The position numbers and the translations under genes were made by a program. The notes under the pieces were generated by a model. That model had not been told where the DNA came from. It saw only the letters and a list, made by a program, of their open reading frames with translations, and made no database searches. A stretch of 64,000 nt of DNA from Phragmites australis (taxonomy: Eukaryota; Streptophyta; Magnoliopsida; Poales; Poaceae): NCBI RefSeq assembly GCF_958298935.1, contig NC_084927.1, positions 21,960,001 to 22,024,000 on the forward strand, written 5' to 3'. This document shows, in pieces, positions 34,456 to 46,300 of the stretch (position 1 is the stretch's first letter; every line of letters starts with the position of its first letter).

Positions 34456-36175
34456 ATATACATCCAGTGAACAATGACCCACTTTACAATTGTTAGCCTG
34501 TTGGGAGCACATGCGTTGGGTCGGGGAATGTCTACTCTTTCAATCTGTCAGTTCTATGTTCAATGGAGCTTCAACCCATAAATAAAACCTCTAGGTCAAT
34601 GCCTATTACTGAGAGTTAACATATATCAGATTGCTAAGAATGCACATTTGGGTACTGGAAATGCAAATTTGATCCGACAAAAAAGTTAAAATAAAACTAC
34701 AAGATACATGCTACAGATCTGGATTTGAACATGGTACCATCTACCTAATAATATCGCAAATGACAGGAAAATCAAAAGTAATCTATAAGACCAATGTGCA
34801 TGCCAGTTTCATATGCATATTATAAATATGGAAAAGTGAGCAGCTGCTACATTTTGAAGGCAATAACCATGGCACTTTAAGTACTTCTGTCAACAAAAAC
34901 TAAGCTAATGCTAATGCTTTTCATGTGGTGGCAGATCCTTTTGGCCTCAATTTCGACCTGTCACTGGCAGCCAAGTGCCGGGAGCTTTCAAGCTGAAGCA
35001 CAACTTGCTGATCCTTCCCAGCTTCATGTTGTTGGCAATTTGGCATCCATCATTGTGAATAGGTCCCCGCCTTTGTCTCCCACCTTAAACCTAATCAGCC
35101 CCTCATGGATCTTCAATAGAAAAAATGAAGACAGATCTTTTTTGTTTATTTGGCAATATAGGAATAGGAATCTCAAAGTAAAATATGAACATTTTGTTAA
35201 ATTGGTGATAATCTTTAGGGAAAACATCAAATGTATAATTGAACAGGGTAGCTTATTGACAACACAACCATGACTAATACAGAAATTTATGGTTAGGCTT
35301 CTACAACCAAAGCTGTCACATGATCCACCTTAAGAGAAATAATCAATACTATTGTTGACAAACAAAAAAAAAAAAAAAAACAGTAGGCATATTTGAAGTC
35401 GATTGTTGTTAAATTCTAATTGGTCATGATGAGAAATTAGTGTTTCCAAAATCGATAATAGGTAAACATTTTGTTACTTTTTTCAATCCATTGCCATATT
35501 TCTCAACATCTAATGAGTCCTAAAAGAGTGAAATTGGCTTGCGCTTGTAAGCCTTGGCTCTGTTTTACTCTTTTAGCCTATAACCTCGGACTCTTAGAAT
35601 CATATCTTGATAATGTGTTTGATTAATTGTAAAATGATAAATTACTAATCTCCAAGATCTAAAAGTATTTCCCAACAAAAGGAAGAAAAAAACTGGAACA
35701 ATGAACTTTGCATTCTCATGTGCAGAGGATATGAAAACAGAAGACAAGAAGAGATCTACTTGTGACGCGGAGAAAAATATTTTGATGCAGTGTACAACAG
35801 GTTCTAAAAGTGCCTGCAAAACAAAGTACATGTCAAATGTATTGATTAGATACTAACTAAATAAAGCTTGCAGTTGTGGCCGGTTCGTGCAAATGAATTA
35901 ATTAGAATCTGACTAAGTGCTACAAAAATTATTACAGATGAACGACAACATTCTGCTCAACAGTTAGTATAAAGCAAGAGATTAATAAACAAATTTACAT
36001 GAGACGGGTGCACGGGACCTAGCTGGCCAACCCTCTTGAGCTCGATTTCACCCTTTGCAATCAGTTCCTTCAGAAACCTCCACAACGTCGATGCTCCAAG
36101 AAAAAACAAACGAGGGAAAAGGATAGGGGCGCACATACAAGTGGTCTGCCTCCCATGGGCCAAAGGTGGAAGACG
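34456..36175. other. Intergenic or intron-like sequence with exon-like piece on the minus strand
   Basis: At about 35990-36095 the minus strand reads STLWRFLKELIAKGEIELKR, then LGPVHPSHV, bordered by acceptor-like and GTAAAT donor-like sites. A second minus-strand piece near 35030-35150 reads IHEGLIRFKVGDKGGDLFTM. Both look exonic but were not assigned to a family. A poly-A run lies at 35364-35380. Confidence 0.35.
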
Positions 36176-36345
36176 TTAGCCCATGGCTTCTCCTGCTGCA
36201 CCCGCACCTGCGCCGCCTCGTCGTAGCGGTAGTTCGCGTCCGGGTCGGAGGCCGTCGCGTGGATGTTCTTGCTGTCGACGAGGTAGGATCCAGCGCGCTG
36301 CGGTGCGGCGTCGCGTGCCGCTCCCACGTCTTCCTTCCGCGGCCG
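36176..36345 (-). pseudogene. CSN5 (COP9 signalosome subunit 5) N-terminal fragment
   Basis: On the minus strand a piece reads NIHATASDPDA then NYRYDEAAQVRVQQEKPWAN (about 36176-36280). Just upstream, in another frame, is RKTWE (about 36325-36340). Plant CSN5, the JAMM deneddylase of the COP9 signalosome, begins with RKTWELENNI, then a short variable stretch, then a YDEAAQ...VQ..KPWAN segment. The fragment stops exactly after KPWAN and then runs into unrelated sequence. The catalytic MPN domain is absent, and a frameshift separates RKTWE from the rest. It is a captured or retro-copied fragment, not a working CSN5 gene. Confidence 0.6.
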
Positions 36346-37140
36346 CGTCGGGTGACGAGGAACAGCGGATCCGATGGAGGAGGCCAGGGCGGCCCGGGGG
36401 ACAGAGGAGCAGTGGGAATCGAGAATGGTGCTGGGATCGGGTCGGAACGACGGGATACATGGGAGGCGGCGGCATTAAGTGGGAGGAGATGTGAAGGGAG
36501 CGGTGGAGAAGGCGCCTCTGGAACCCACTAGGGCGCCTGGTGAAATCCACGCGGTGAAAACGCGAGCACGCACCCGCTAGCGATTGCGATCGGACGGCAG
36601 AAGAGCGTGGGAGCTCTGGGACGCCGCGTCGAACTCCGCCGCAAGGCCGCCGTCGAGCTCCCCGACGCCGCGCGGGGCGTAGAGGGCGAGCTCCTGGACG
36701 CCGCGCCGGGGCCGCCCTTGATCTCCCGGGCACGGATCGAACACAGCCATAGGGCCACCCTGGAGCTCACGGACGCCCCCATCAAACGCCGCCGCGAGGC
36801 CGTCCTCGTACCCGCTGTTGTACACCGCTGCCACCCTCGTGTACGCCGACACCGCTCCGGCTGGTTTGCCCGGCCTACTGGTGGTAGTAGTGGAGCGGGA
36901 ACCCCGGCGGCGGCGGCTTCTGACTGGCGGAGAGGGCGTGGCGGGGCAATGCAGAGGCGGAGATGTTGCGGGGCAACGCGGAGGCGGCAGCCTGGCTACG
37001 CTGGGAGATGGCGGCTGCCGATGGGAGGAGACGAGACGAAAGACGGAGTGGGGACATAATTAGTGATAAGTACCGGCTAATAAGGGATAAGGTGCGCTAG
37101 TCTGGCTCTGGTTAGTCATAAGTACCGGCTAATTAGTCAT
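36346..37140. other. GC-rich gene-like block and a short duplicated motif
   Basis: 36380-37060 is strongly GC-rich with overlapping frames on both strands, none recognised. It could be the 5' part of the chimeric minus-strand unit that holds the CSN5 fragment. Near its right edge GTGATAAGTACCGGCTAAT (37063) recurs as GTCATAAGTACCGGCTAAT (37115), two copies about 52 bp apart. Confidence 0.35.
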
Positions 37141-37439
37141 TGTTCTACGCCAGAAAGTAAGGCGGCAAAAGTACAAAAAGAAGCCCGGCACTCAAAGTGG
37201 CATCAGCCCAATCTACTGGCGGATATCTGCAACTTCTTATGATTGTACGTGGCTTCTCTGTTAAAAGGATGGGAAGGGTTGGTCGTTGGATTGGTAACTT
37301 ATTATTAACCATCCTGTTATAGATTATTTGTGAAACAAAGCAGCTCAAGATAGGGAAAAGGCACGCATTCAAAAGGTAAGCAAATGTCAGTTGTGTCTAC
37401 TGATGCGGCTGCTTAGCTGCAGTCTCTCTCGTCTTCTTA

Positions 37440-37720
37440 TTTTGATATTTCTGTTGGATTAGAAAACCACACGTAAAGTCCAGGGGCCAAGCATGGACGC
37501 TGCCTTTGCTGAACTGTGAGCTTCTCCATTGTTGTTCTTGCTTTCAGGCTTAAAGCATAAAATCTCGGACATTCGCCGCTTTCAACTTTATTTCCTGAAT
37601 AATGCCGAAGTAGCTGCATCAACTTACTTCTTCCAAATGCTTGGTCACTTCTAAGCAATCAGTAGCAATCACTGCCGCCTGAGTATTCATATCCAGACCC
37701 AAATTGACGACTTGTGCAGT
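37440..37720 (-). pseudogene. RNase H-like (RVT_3 type) fragment
   Basis: The minus strand reads AAVIATDCLEVTKHLEE and, after a stop, YFGIIQEIKLKAANVRDF. This is the pattern of plant RVT_3 RNase H-like domains (ETDCLEVVKHL...IIQEIK), found at the C-terminus of LINE-type proteins and in free-standing RNase H-like genes. Stops break the frame. Confidence 0.5.
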
Positions 37721-39224
37721 CGTCTCTCTTCTTGTTGCTCCCTCTTGTTGAAATTGTCATGGCACAGATAAATTGGGCCAAAATCTTGTGAACCCAATGC
37801 AGACCCACTCATGAGCCCATCAAGATTCAAGCCACGTTGTGCTTTTGCACCGTTCATGTCTCTGATGGGGGGACTCAGGAGGTACCCTCATGTCGCCCGT
37901 TCAGCTTTATGTAATTTTTCAAAACGGTATATTTTACAAATTCTACATTTAAAACATAGACATAAAAAAACCATGGGAAAACAACCTTTCATACTTCAAT
38001 TTGATCATTCTGCCTCACTTCCTCAAGGATCTATAACATATAACATGTACACACTTTAAAGTTCTCCTGACAAAAGCAGTGTGCCATTGTAAGCTTGCGA
38101 TTCTCTTTGGATGTCAAGGAGATTCGTCCGTTGTGGCCTCGGCCGCCACGCCGATGCCATGCTTGGCCAACACAGGGGAGGAGTGGGTCCTAGCCGCCTT
38201 CTCCGGCTAGATGTAGCTCGGCGACGTGCAGGGGCGACCCTACGGCCCGTGCTATGGCACACCCCAAAATCAATAGGGATGGCACGCCCCCAGCACCCCA
38301 GCCCAGTCCAAGCAAGCCGGGCCTCCTTACTCTCGTTCGCCACAGGCCGCTGGCTCTCGCTCCGTCTAGATGTTCCTCGTGAGACCTTGAGCTCCGACGC
38401 GGCGACGCTGCCCGACCGCCGCTCCCCGTTCTCTGCCACCTCCGCCTTCTGCGCACAATTCTGTGAGTCGATTTGCAAGAGTGTCACAGTCACTCGGCCA
38501 GTTGAAGAGATGAAATGGTTAATTTAGTTTCTGTTGTGACTTGTGAAGTCCTTTATTGAGTTATTGTGTTTTCTGCGTGTTCTTTTGAAGAGATGGAATA
38601 GCATTGGCGGTCGCAGCGGTCAGGCATATGATATTATGATTTCCCTTCCGATAAGTGACGCAAAGAAAATGTTGTCCGACCCCAGGAGGAGAAGCTAGTG
38701 ATTCGGGCATCCAGGTATTGTCTTCACATAGATCGATAGATTATAGATACAAGGTCTGATGGACGTCATGCTCCTACACTGATTCATCAATACATGCCAC
38801 ACATACAGATCATCGTTGTTATTTAGAGATGGAGAGATATCTTCTAAAAGATGTCCGGAAAAGTTTAGTAAATCTAGAAAAAAAAACGGTGTTGAGCAAA
38901 AAGGAGCACGTGTGAGCTAAATGTAGATGATATTGCTACTGATCCAGGTCTTTGAAAGCCAATTGTAGAGTTTCATTCCGATATTAGGGACGAAGCTAGA
39001 ATAGCATTTTTGTTTATAGGTCTATGTCAACCGATTGGCCATAATTTTCTAAAGAAAGAAAATGAGGGATAAATGAAGTCATTTGTAAGAGGATGGTTCA
39101 AAAAATTAGCATCCCGTTCGGTTGTTTCTTGGTCCGCCACTAGCGACGTGCATACCATGCCTGGCCGTATGGAACAAGCCTATCGTGTGCAACGAGTTAG
39201 TTGGATCTTCCAAAAAAATTGTAA
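37721..39224. other. Unassigned sequence with a GC-rich block
   Basis: 38100-38460 is GC-rich and open for 138 codons on the plus strand (38111-38527), but no motif is recognised and the opposite strand is equally open. The rest is AT-rich without landmarks. Confidence 0.3.
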
Positions 39225-40080
39225 CATTTTTTTTTAGCGGAAGGGGCTTGAAGCCATTATATTATATTAAAGCACAGAGCTAACATCCTAGGATTGCAAA
39301 CCACTCCCTGTAGAAGATTGAATATACAAGAAGGTCCACAACAAACCATTCTCCGGTGAATACTTTTTGCAAAACAACCCTAACAACACAAAAAAACAAC
39401 GATGAAGCACCTCTGGATTATCAGCAACAACTCCGGCTGCTGTCGCCGCACACCGACGCTAGAACCGAAGCTTGGTCTACCTACCCAAGTCGATACGGGC
39501 CTCCAAACTTTGGAACACACCGCATCATCCAGCGCCCCGGACTCCCACCAGGACGCTTCTAAGTCTCTGAACGACCATCGGCCGCCCGCTTGCCGATGAA
39601 GGTAGAGGAAGAGAAGCTGGCGCCGCCACCTACAGCAGAGGAGACAGCCCAGGAGCACATCTTCCGTTGTTGGCTCACCGCCGGCAACCCGGAACAATAA
39701 ACCATCACAGGGGAAAAACTCTGACATTGCACCCTCCGCAAAACGCAAAAAAGGCAACCCAGACATCCAAATCTGCCACCGCCGGAGTACTCGGCAACTC
39801 GGAACAACAAATCCCCATCAGAAGAAAAACAGAGAAGGATGGGACGATGTCGCCGCCTCTGCAAACCTCCCGGAGGACAAAAAAAACTTCCTCATGACAC
39901 CACTCACATCGAGAGCAACACCCTCACCGTAAGCAATCCTGACGAACAAAAGCTGCTTCTCTCGCAACTCCGAAAGACCAACAAAGAACACGCCAACAAC
40001 GGCCATCGCGAGAAAGCAAAGCAAGCACCGACGACAGCCACAACAGGCACCCAACCGGACTAAATCTACAAGCTAGAGCA
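39225..40080 (-). mobile_element. Probable LINE 3' end, minus strand
   Basis: On the minus strand the segment ends with TATAATATAATGGCTTCAAG, a short G/C-rich stretch, and a poly-A run (plus-strand T run at about 39227-39235). This ending is common for plant non-LTR elements. Upstream is a GC-richer part without an intact reading frame. The 5' limit is uncertain. Confidence 0.4.
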
Positions 40081-40599
40081 AAGCTAAGCCTACTTATTCA
40101 CAGTAGTTGAACGAGTGACACCGGCCTCTCACCCTCACGTTGCCGGCGAGCTCGCCGGAGGGAAGGGGAGGGGCCGGATCAGAGGATTCCTCTGGCTCGT
40201 TGGAAGGGGAACGAAGTCTCTGGAAGCTCCTTTTTTGCTCGACCTATCAATGGAGGTCCTAGTCATCTCTGACTGTAACATGTTATTAGTTGTGTGTAGA
40301 GGTGAGACATGAGCCGGGCTATTTTGGGCTAGCCCAAAGCATGGGAGGCCCAACACAGCCCCAAGTACGGCATAGTGTAGGGACAAAAGGGCCGTGCTAG
40401 CCCGACACAATGGGAAACTCCGCATGGCATGATAAATGGGCCGGCCCTTGCACGAAAGGGCCTGAGGCATAGTGGACCAGCAAGTCACGATGGCCTAAGT
40501 GCGAATTTTTTATTTCTATATTTTATATTTTTGAATTTTGCAAATATATGTGTTCATTTTTAAATTTTGCAAATGTATATTACTGTCGTGCATGTCCCG
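40081..40599. other. Unassigned, with GGGCC-rich imperfect palindromes
   Basis: 40300-40480 contains several GGGCC/GGCCC and AGCCCGG-type motifs in both orientations, suggestive of a hAT-type or CACTA subterminal region, but no termini were identified. Confidence 0.3.
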
Positions 40600-40602
40600 T
40601 AA

Positions 40603-40939
40603 GGCCATCTCCAACAGAGTAGGTTTCCACTGCTACAGTACACCTAAAAACACTGTAACACTCGAATTTTCTCTCCAACAAATGCTGTATCCAGTGCTAC
40701 AGGTGCTACAGTATTAAGGAGAGAGAACCTGTTACTCCAATTTTGCTGAAACGCTGTAGCAACCGTAATACTGTTCATAGAGGTTGATTGTAGGTCCGGA
40801 GGGAGGAGAAGAGTAGTAGAAGTTAAGAAATAAGATAGCTGTTGGAGATAGAAAAAATAAAGGGTAATATAGCAGTATTAGAGGATGCTGTAATAGTATT
40901 ATAGAGGATAAATTTTTAAAGTATCTATTGGAGATGGCT
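40603..40939. mobile_element. Tourist-like (PIF/Harbinger) MITE, TSD TAA
   Basis: The left end GGCCATCTCCAACAGAG and the complement of the right end, AGCCATCTCCAATAGAT, form inverted termini. TAA flanks both sides (40600-40602, 40940-40942), as expected for PIF/Harbinger-type MITEs. The interior repeats short CTGTAGCA/TGCTACAG motifs. Confidence 0.75.
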
Positions 40940-40942
40940 TAA

Positions 40943-42777
40943 CATGTTAGCTGGGCCTTCCACTATTATCGTAACGGTACTAATTTCAATAGCATATAAG
41001 GGATGAAAAAACTGAATTTCCTTTTTCCTGTGTACCACTGTTTTGTCAGCTTCTTTATGACGGTAGAGGCATGTAGGGAAAGAAAACTTCAGCAGTGGTA
41101 TATAAGAAATAATAACTTTTCGATGGCAAGCGAGAATTTTGAAAAAAAATTAATGACATACAAGGAATTATCTCTATAACTACAAAACGTCTTGCAAAGA
41201 ACTGACCAACGTGTCACCATAGCAAATAACGTTCCTTGTTCAAGCAAAAGACCTTGCACAAAGCTTATGGTATGCATGAACGTTAAAAACTAAAGGCAGC
41301 ACTTTGGGTGTGATTGCGATTGGGTTGGATCCTTTCTGGTCAAAGTGCGCATCAGAACAGATCAGTACGACCTTGAGCTAGCTTAGCTAGCCGAGTTGTT
41401 ATCCTGGGAGACAAAAGATGGTTGGACGTACCAAAGCGTTGGGTGCGGCCAGCTCCTCAACCAAAAGTGCACTAACACTATCTCAATTTCTTTCATGCGA
41501 TAATAAAGTAAGTCAAATTGCCGGTGATTTCACTCAAAGAAACCTGGGCGTAATCACGTAATGATGCTGATACATGTAGGTTAGCAAGCATGGGCAGCCC
41601 TATTTGTGGCGCCACTGAGGAGACGAGGGGCATCTTCTGCATGATGAAAGGTCGTGCTGCCATATGTGCAGTGTCTTTTTCAGTCTTAGATGTGGATCGG
41701 AGCCTGTAAAGTGAGCTTTATCCCCTCGCAAACTAGCATTTTTAACATGTAGTAACTACTTAGGTATTGCCTGAGGCGGAGCAGGAACAGAATTGTGAAT
41801 ATTCAGAGGATGACGATGCCATTGTAATGGATAAAGACGTAGTCGAACTGCCCTGTTATCCACTAGCAAGACCGAATCGCTTGTGTTACTCACTGGTCAT
41901 ATAGATATGTAAGTATTCTTGGCGAGGATGTAATCATGTAATTGCCACCAGCACGGATTTAGCTCTGTCAGTGGAAAGTTGTTTTGCTCCGTGAAGCTTT
42001 GTTTCAGAGGGCTGCTACTGGATTAGCCAATAGTGATGCTCGCTGGCCAGTAGCATATGTCTCCTTTCTAATTGCTAGTCTACGCCGGCATCACTAGAGA
42101 ATATGTTCATCCAATGACCCAATCCAATTATTGTAGCCTTGGTCAGTTGGGTACCTTGACTAGGACAATGCAGTGTGAACAGTATGGACGAAGCAGAGCA
42201 CCCTTCGACACTCCGGCTCAGACTGAAATCCCAAGGAAATCGATCTTGGATGAATCGATGCGGTCGCAGTAGGAGTGCTAAAGATATTGACTACAGATCC
42301 TCGCCATTTACACGATCGCATCTCCTTTGCGCACGGCAGGTGCCATTTGATCAGTCAAAGACGCAAGCTAGACGAAGATGATTTGGTGTTTATCTACTAG
42401 TATCATGATCCAGCTAATTCGGAGGTAGTTTACGCGCACCACAACTTCCGCGGACCGAAGAAGATATATTTGATTCCATCTTACTTTTAGGCATGAACAA
42501 TGATAAGTGTTTATGACTATGGGCTTAAAAAAAGTATTAAGTATACAAAAATTTTAATTTTTAATATAAAAAAGACTACATATATTTAAATATAGCTTAC
42601 TATCTCATTAGCATTAATATAAACAGTAATGTTTAAATAAGCATATTATACTACGTTTAAGTACCTGTATCAATATAATTGAGAAAAAAATATTTTTTAC
42701 AAACATCTACTCTAAACACCTCACTCTGACACGTGCTTGTTCCGAGAGAGCCACCACCGCCACCGCCATGGTCACTA
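40943..42777. other. Unassigned intergenic sequence
   Basis: No reading frame above 70 codons shows a recognisable motif, and no element ends were seen apart from AT-rich sequence at 42500-42700. Confidence 0.3.
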
Positions 42778-42786
42778 TTTTTTTAA

Positions 42787-43730
42787 GGGAAAAATGCACA
42801 AACCCCCCATAAGTTACTCCATTTTTTAGATTCACCCCCATAAGCCATTTTGTTGCAAAAACCCCCCAACAGTAATTTAGATTTGCAAACCCCCCCCCCC
42901 CCAGCAATTGTTTAATGCAGAAAATAGGTTTTCTTTAATATAAAAAATATGTAAATTCTTTAATAATTTAGATAAAGGTTTTAAAAATGATTCCTTTGGT
43001 GAAATAAATAAAATGAAATATTTTTAATTCTATTAATCTTATATATATGTTTTTCAATGATAAAATAAATGTTTTAATTATGTCCCTTAGAGGAATAAGG
43101 ATATAATTTTATTTATTATTTGTGTTCACAAATAACGACAAATCAATGGAGACTGATGCTAAATCTTGCCGAACTCTTTGCATCTACGGAAGAGAGGCCG
43201 AGCGCTGGAATGCGGTCAAGTGCCATGCCAATGGGTAGGCCGGCCGGACAAATTAGAGAAGATTCCCTTTATACCATTGCAACTTATACGTTTGCCTTAT
43301 GTGTTATCTAAAATTAAAAACATAGAAAACCTAGAAAAATTAAAAATTCCCTTTATTTTCTAATTATTTACCATTTTTCCATAATTAAAAATATAGAAAA
43401 CCTATTAAAACATTATTCTAGATTTTCTAATTTTTTCTCATAATTAAAACATTTATTTTATCATTGAAAAACATATATATAAGATTGATAGAATTAAAAA
43501 CATTTCATTTTATTTATTTCACCAAAGGAATCATTTTTAAAACCTTTATCTAAATTATTAAAGAATTTACATATTTTTTATATTAAAGAAAACCTATTTT
43601 CTGGATTAAACAATTGCTGGGGGGGTTTGCAAATCTAAATTACTGTTGGGGGGGTTTTTGCAACAAAATAGCTTATGGGGGTGAATCTCAAAAATGGAGT
43701 GACTTATGGGGGGGTTTGTGCATTTTTCCC
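42787..43730. mobile_element. Mutator-like element with about 300-bp TIRs, TSD TTTTTTTAA
   Basis: The arms 42787-43083 and 43435-43730 are near-perfect inverted copies, starting GGGAAAAATGCACAAACCCC on each strand. TTTTTTTAA flanks both sides (42778-42786, 43731-43739), a 9-bp TSD. Only about 350 bp of interior remains, with no transposase, so it is a non-autonomous, MITE-sized Mutator relative. The TSD is low-complexity, which weakens it a little as evidence. Confidence 0.82.
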
Positions 43731-43739
43731 TTTTTTTAA

Positions 43740-44300
43740 CCACCATTGCCCATGCCTCCCCTAGTTTTTTGAAAGGCAATCCAGGTTCACGAGATAGAGA
43801 AGGATAAAAAGCGTGTCAGTTTATGCCTGAATCATAATACAACTAAATACATTTTCTTGGTTATTATTAGCGGATAAGTGCGGTGAGGGTTCACTTACAG
43901 GAGTGACTCAAATTTGGAGAAAAAATAGTGAGAGAGTAACAACAAATATGTCGATGGTAAAAAGAATCGGTCTATTGGACTGATGGGCATAGATATACAG
44001 GTATGTACTTATAGCAATACAAATATCGTAATACGTCATGGGCCGGCACTAATAGTACTTTTTCAGTGCTAGTTCCATCTACAACCGGTATTGATGCCTT
44101 TCTGAACCCGATTTTATAATCCAATATAATTTTAGCTCACATCGGCTCAGTCCTCATGTCCTCATCCACATAGCCTTATCTCTTTCCTCATGAGTCATGT
44201 CTGGCTCAGTCCTCCTCAAGCCCGCAGAGCGCCGGAGCCTTATCTCTTCCTCACCATAAGCCTCTCCCTCTCTCTCTTGAACTGGATCTCCTCCTCTATC
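43740..44300. other. Unassigned, with a possible CACTA-like terminus
   Basis: GGCACTAATAGTACTTTTTC followed by CAGTGCTAGTTCC and CAACCGGTATTG (44045-44095) resembles a CACTA 5' end with subterminal units. No partner end was found. Confidence 0.25.
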
Positions 44301-46300
44301 TCTGCTCTCTCCCTTGCTCTTGCTCCTACACTTCTCCTACTCCCTATCTGATCCCCTCTGCGCCACATGGGTGCGTGCAGTGACGGGGGATGAAGTACGT
44401 AGCTGCCGCCTAACGCACAACCCGCTCATATCGCCGGTGCAGGTGAGCTTACCGCCCGATTATCTGGGTTTCCTCTCCCGACCTACCCAGAGGAACTCCA
44501 CATCCGGGCAGGATAAACACCTTCTAGCACCACCCACATCTCGTCTCATACTCACCACTCATACAACCATCATCAACAACCCATCAAGGTTAAAATTATT
44601 ATGAACAACAATTAAACCTATAGCTCGCGAACGATGGAACATTCCACCGCACGACTTCTACCGGTGACCTATGCATTGCTAAGCATTTAAGTCAAAATTG
44701 TACTTAGATGACAACATGCTCTCCAAGCTACAAGGATGCGGTAAACAATATCTCAAGGTAGAGCTAATGCAACCAACATAGGATCTACCCATTTATATCC
44801 GACATCGACTCGCTAATCATGCAATATACATAAGCATAATTTATAGGTTTTAAACTTCATTCAATTGAACAAGGGCGCAATATGCTTAGTTACTTGCCTT
44901 GCTGCTCAGGTGGCTATCTATAATTACCCACGTAACACTCGCAGAAATCTAAAAGATTGGAGTCATCTTCGACCACGATCGTCTCCCGCTCCGACTCCTT
45001 GTTCACCAAACAAGAACGTGTGCAATGATGAGTATGAACGAATGCAACAAGGTATGCCACAACGCTCAATAATATGCTGGAAGTATAAGACATCTGAATC
45101 AATACAACTCTAAACGATCTAAACAAAATCTAAAAAATAACAGTCATCCGGAGTATCCGGATTGGTTCGAAGTATCCGGGTTCGGACCCTCCGGGTGAAC
45201 CTCCGGAAGAGGCGTTTGGCTACTGCCTTTTTGCTTGACTGACCCGGACTATCCGGGTGAATTCGGAATATCCGGGTTCCGGAGCCTTCGGGTCATCCTC
45301 TGGTGAAAGCTCTCGGTTAGCCACTACTCTAACTTAACCCGGAACCTCCGGGTTGGTCCGGACTATCCGGGATGTGCCGGACACTCCGAGTGAGGCTCCG
45401 AAAGAGGCTTTCGGTTGTTCGATAACACAATTACCCGGTGTCTCCGGGCTTACCCAGATTATCCGGGTGATACAAATTTGGGTTTTCACAACTTTTCCCT
45501 CGGATGATTCGACTCACTTTACAAATCTGTGCTACACAAACGTGTATATGCCCCATCTAAAGGATTCTAAACCAATCTCGCACCCTAAACCCTAACCAAT
45601 TTTGAACACAATTCGATGGACAATTTCTGCTGAACCCGGAGTATCCAGGTGAGGCCAGAATATCCGGGTCAGCCCAGAAAAGCTGTTCTCGAGTGGATTT
45701 TTGGTCGATTCGAGTTGCGTCCTTTCCAAGCCTAAATGGGACATGTTAGGGATAGTCCAAGGGTCCTGGAACTTGCTCATCAACTAGCAACACGACTCTA
45801 GAACTCATTTTCGACCAAAACTTCATTTTTCTCCAAAAAGCTCAATAACGTCAAGAACTACTCGATTCTTCCATGAAAACGATAATGGATTAGATAGATG
45901 AGTAGCTCATGAGCTAGAGAACGTAATAGTAACACGTGCATACCTTGGCTTCGCTTCTAGAGTGCGGATTGAGGGAGAAGTGGGAGAGAGCTTGAGAGGG
46001 GGGGCAGCAGCTGTGCTGCTCAAGTGAGGGCGTGGGGAGTGAGGGAGAAGAGAGAGGGAGCAAGTGGTGCTGCCCCATTTGGTGGTTGGGATGATGGGGT
46101 CACTTGTGGAACCCACATGTTAGAGAAAGAAGGTATTTCTAATGCGATTTCTATTCTTTTCTCTCCCAATTTTCTTTTTCTTATCCGAATGACTTTAAAC
46201 GAATTGCTCTAGAGTTACAAAATAAAGTCATACAAAATTAAACATCATACTTAAGAAGCATAATTATACTTAATTAGGTGATTACGAATTTAGGACGTGA
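44301..46300 (-). repeat. Probable LTR-type repeat with CCGG-rich block
   Basis: On the minus strand a likely start TGTCACGTCCTAAATTCG lies near 46299. Between 45145 and 45665 at least a dozen units of the type GACTATCCGGGTGA or GGAACCTCCGGGTTGG occur. No coding domain and no second copy are present in the window, so a solo or truncated LTR is the likely nature. The left limit is unclear. Confidence 0.4.

Noticed and set aside
36176..36733. A 185-codon Arg/Pro-rich minus-strand frame
   Set aside because: It is a frame-shifted reading over the CSN5 fragment; the CSN5-like wording lies in a different frame.
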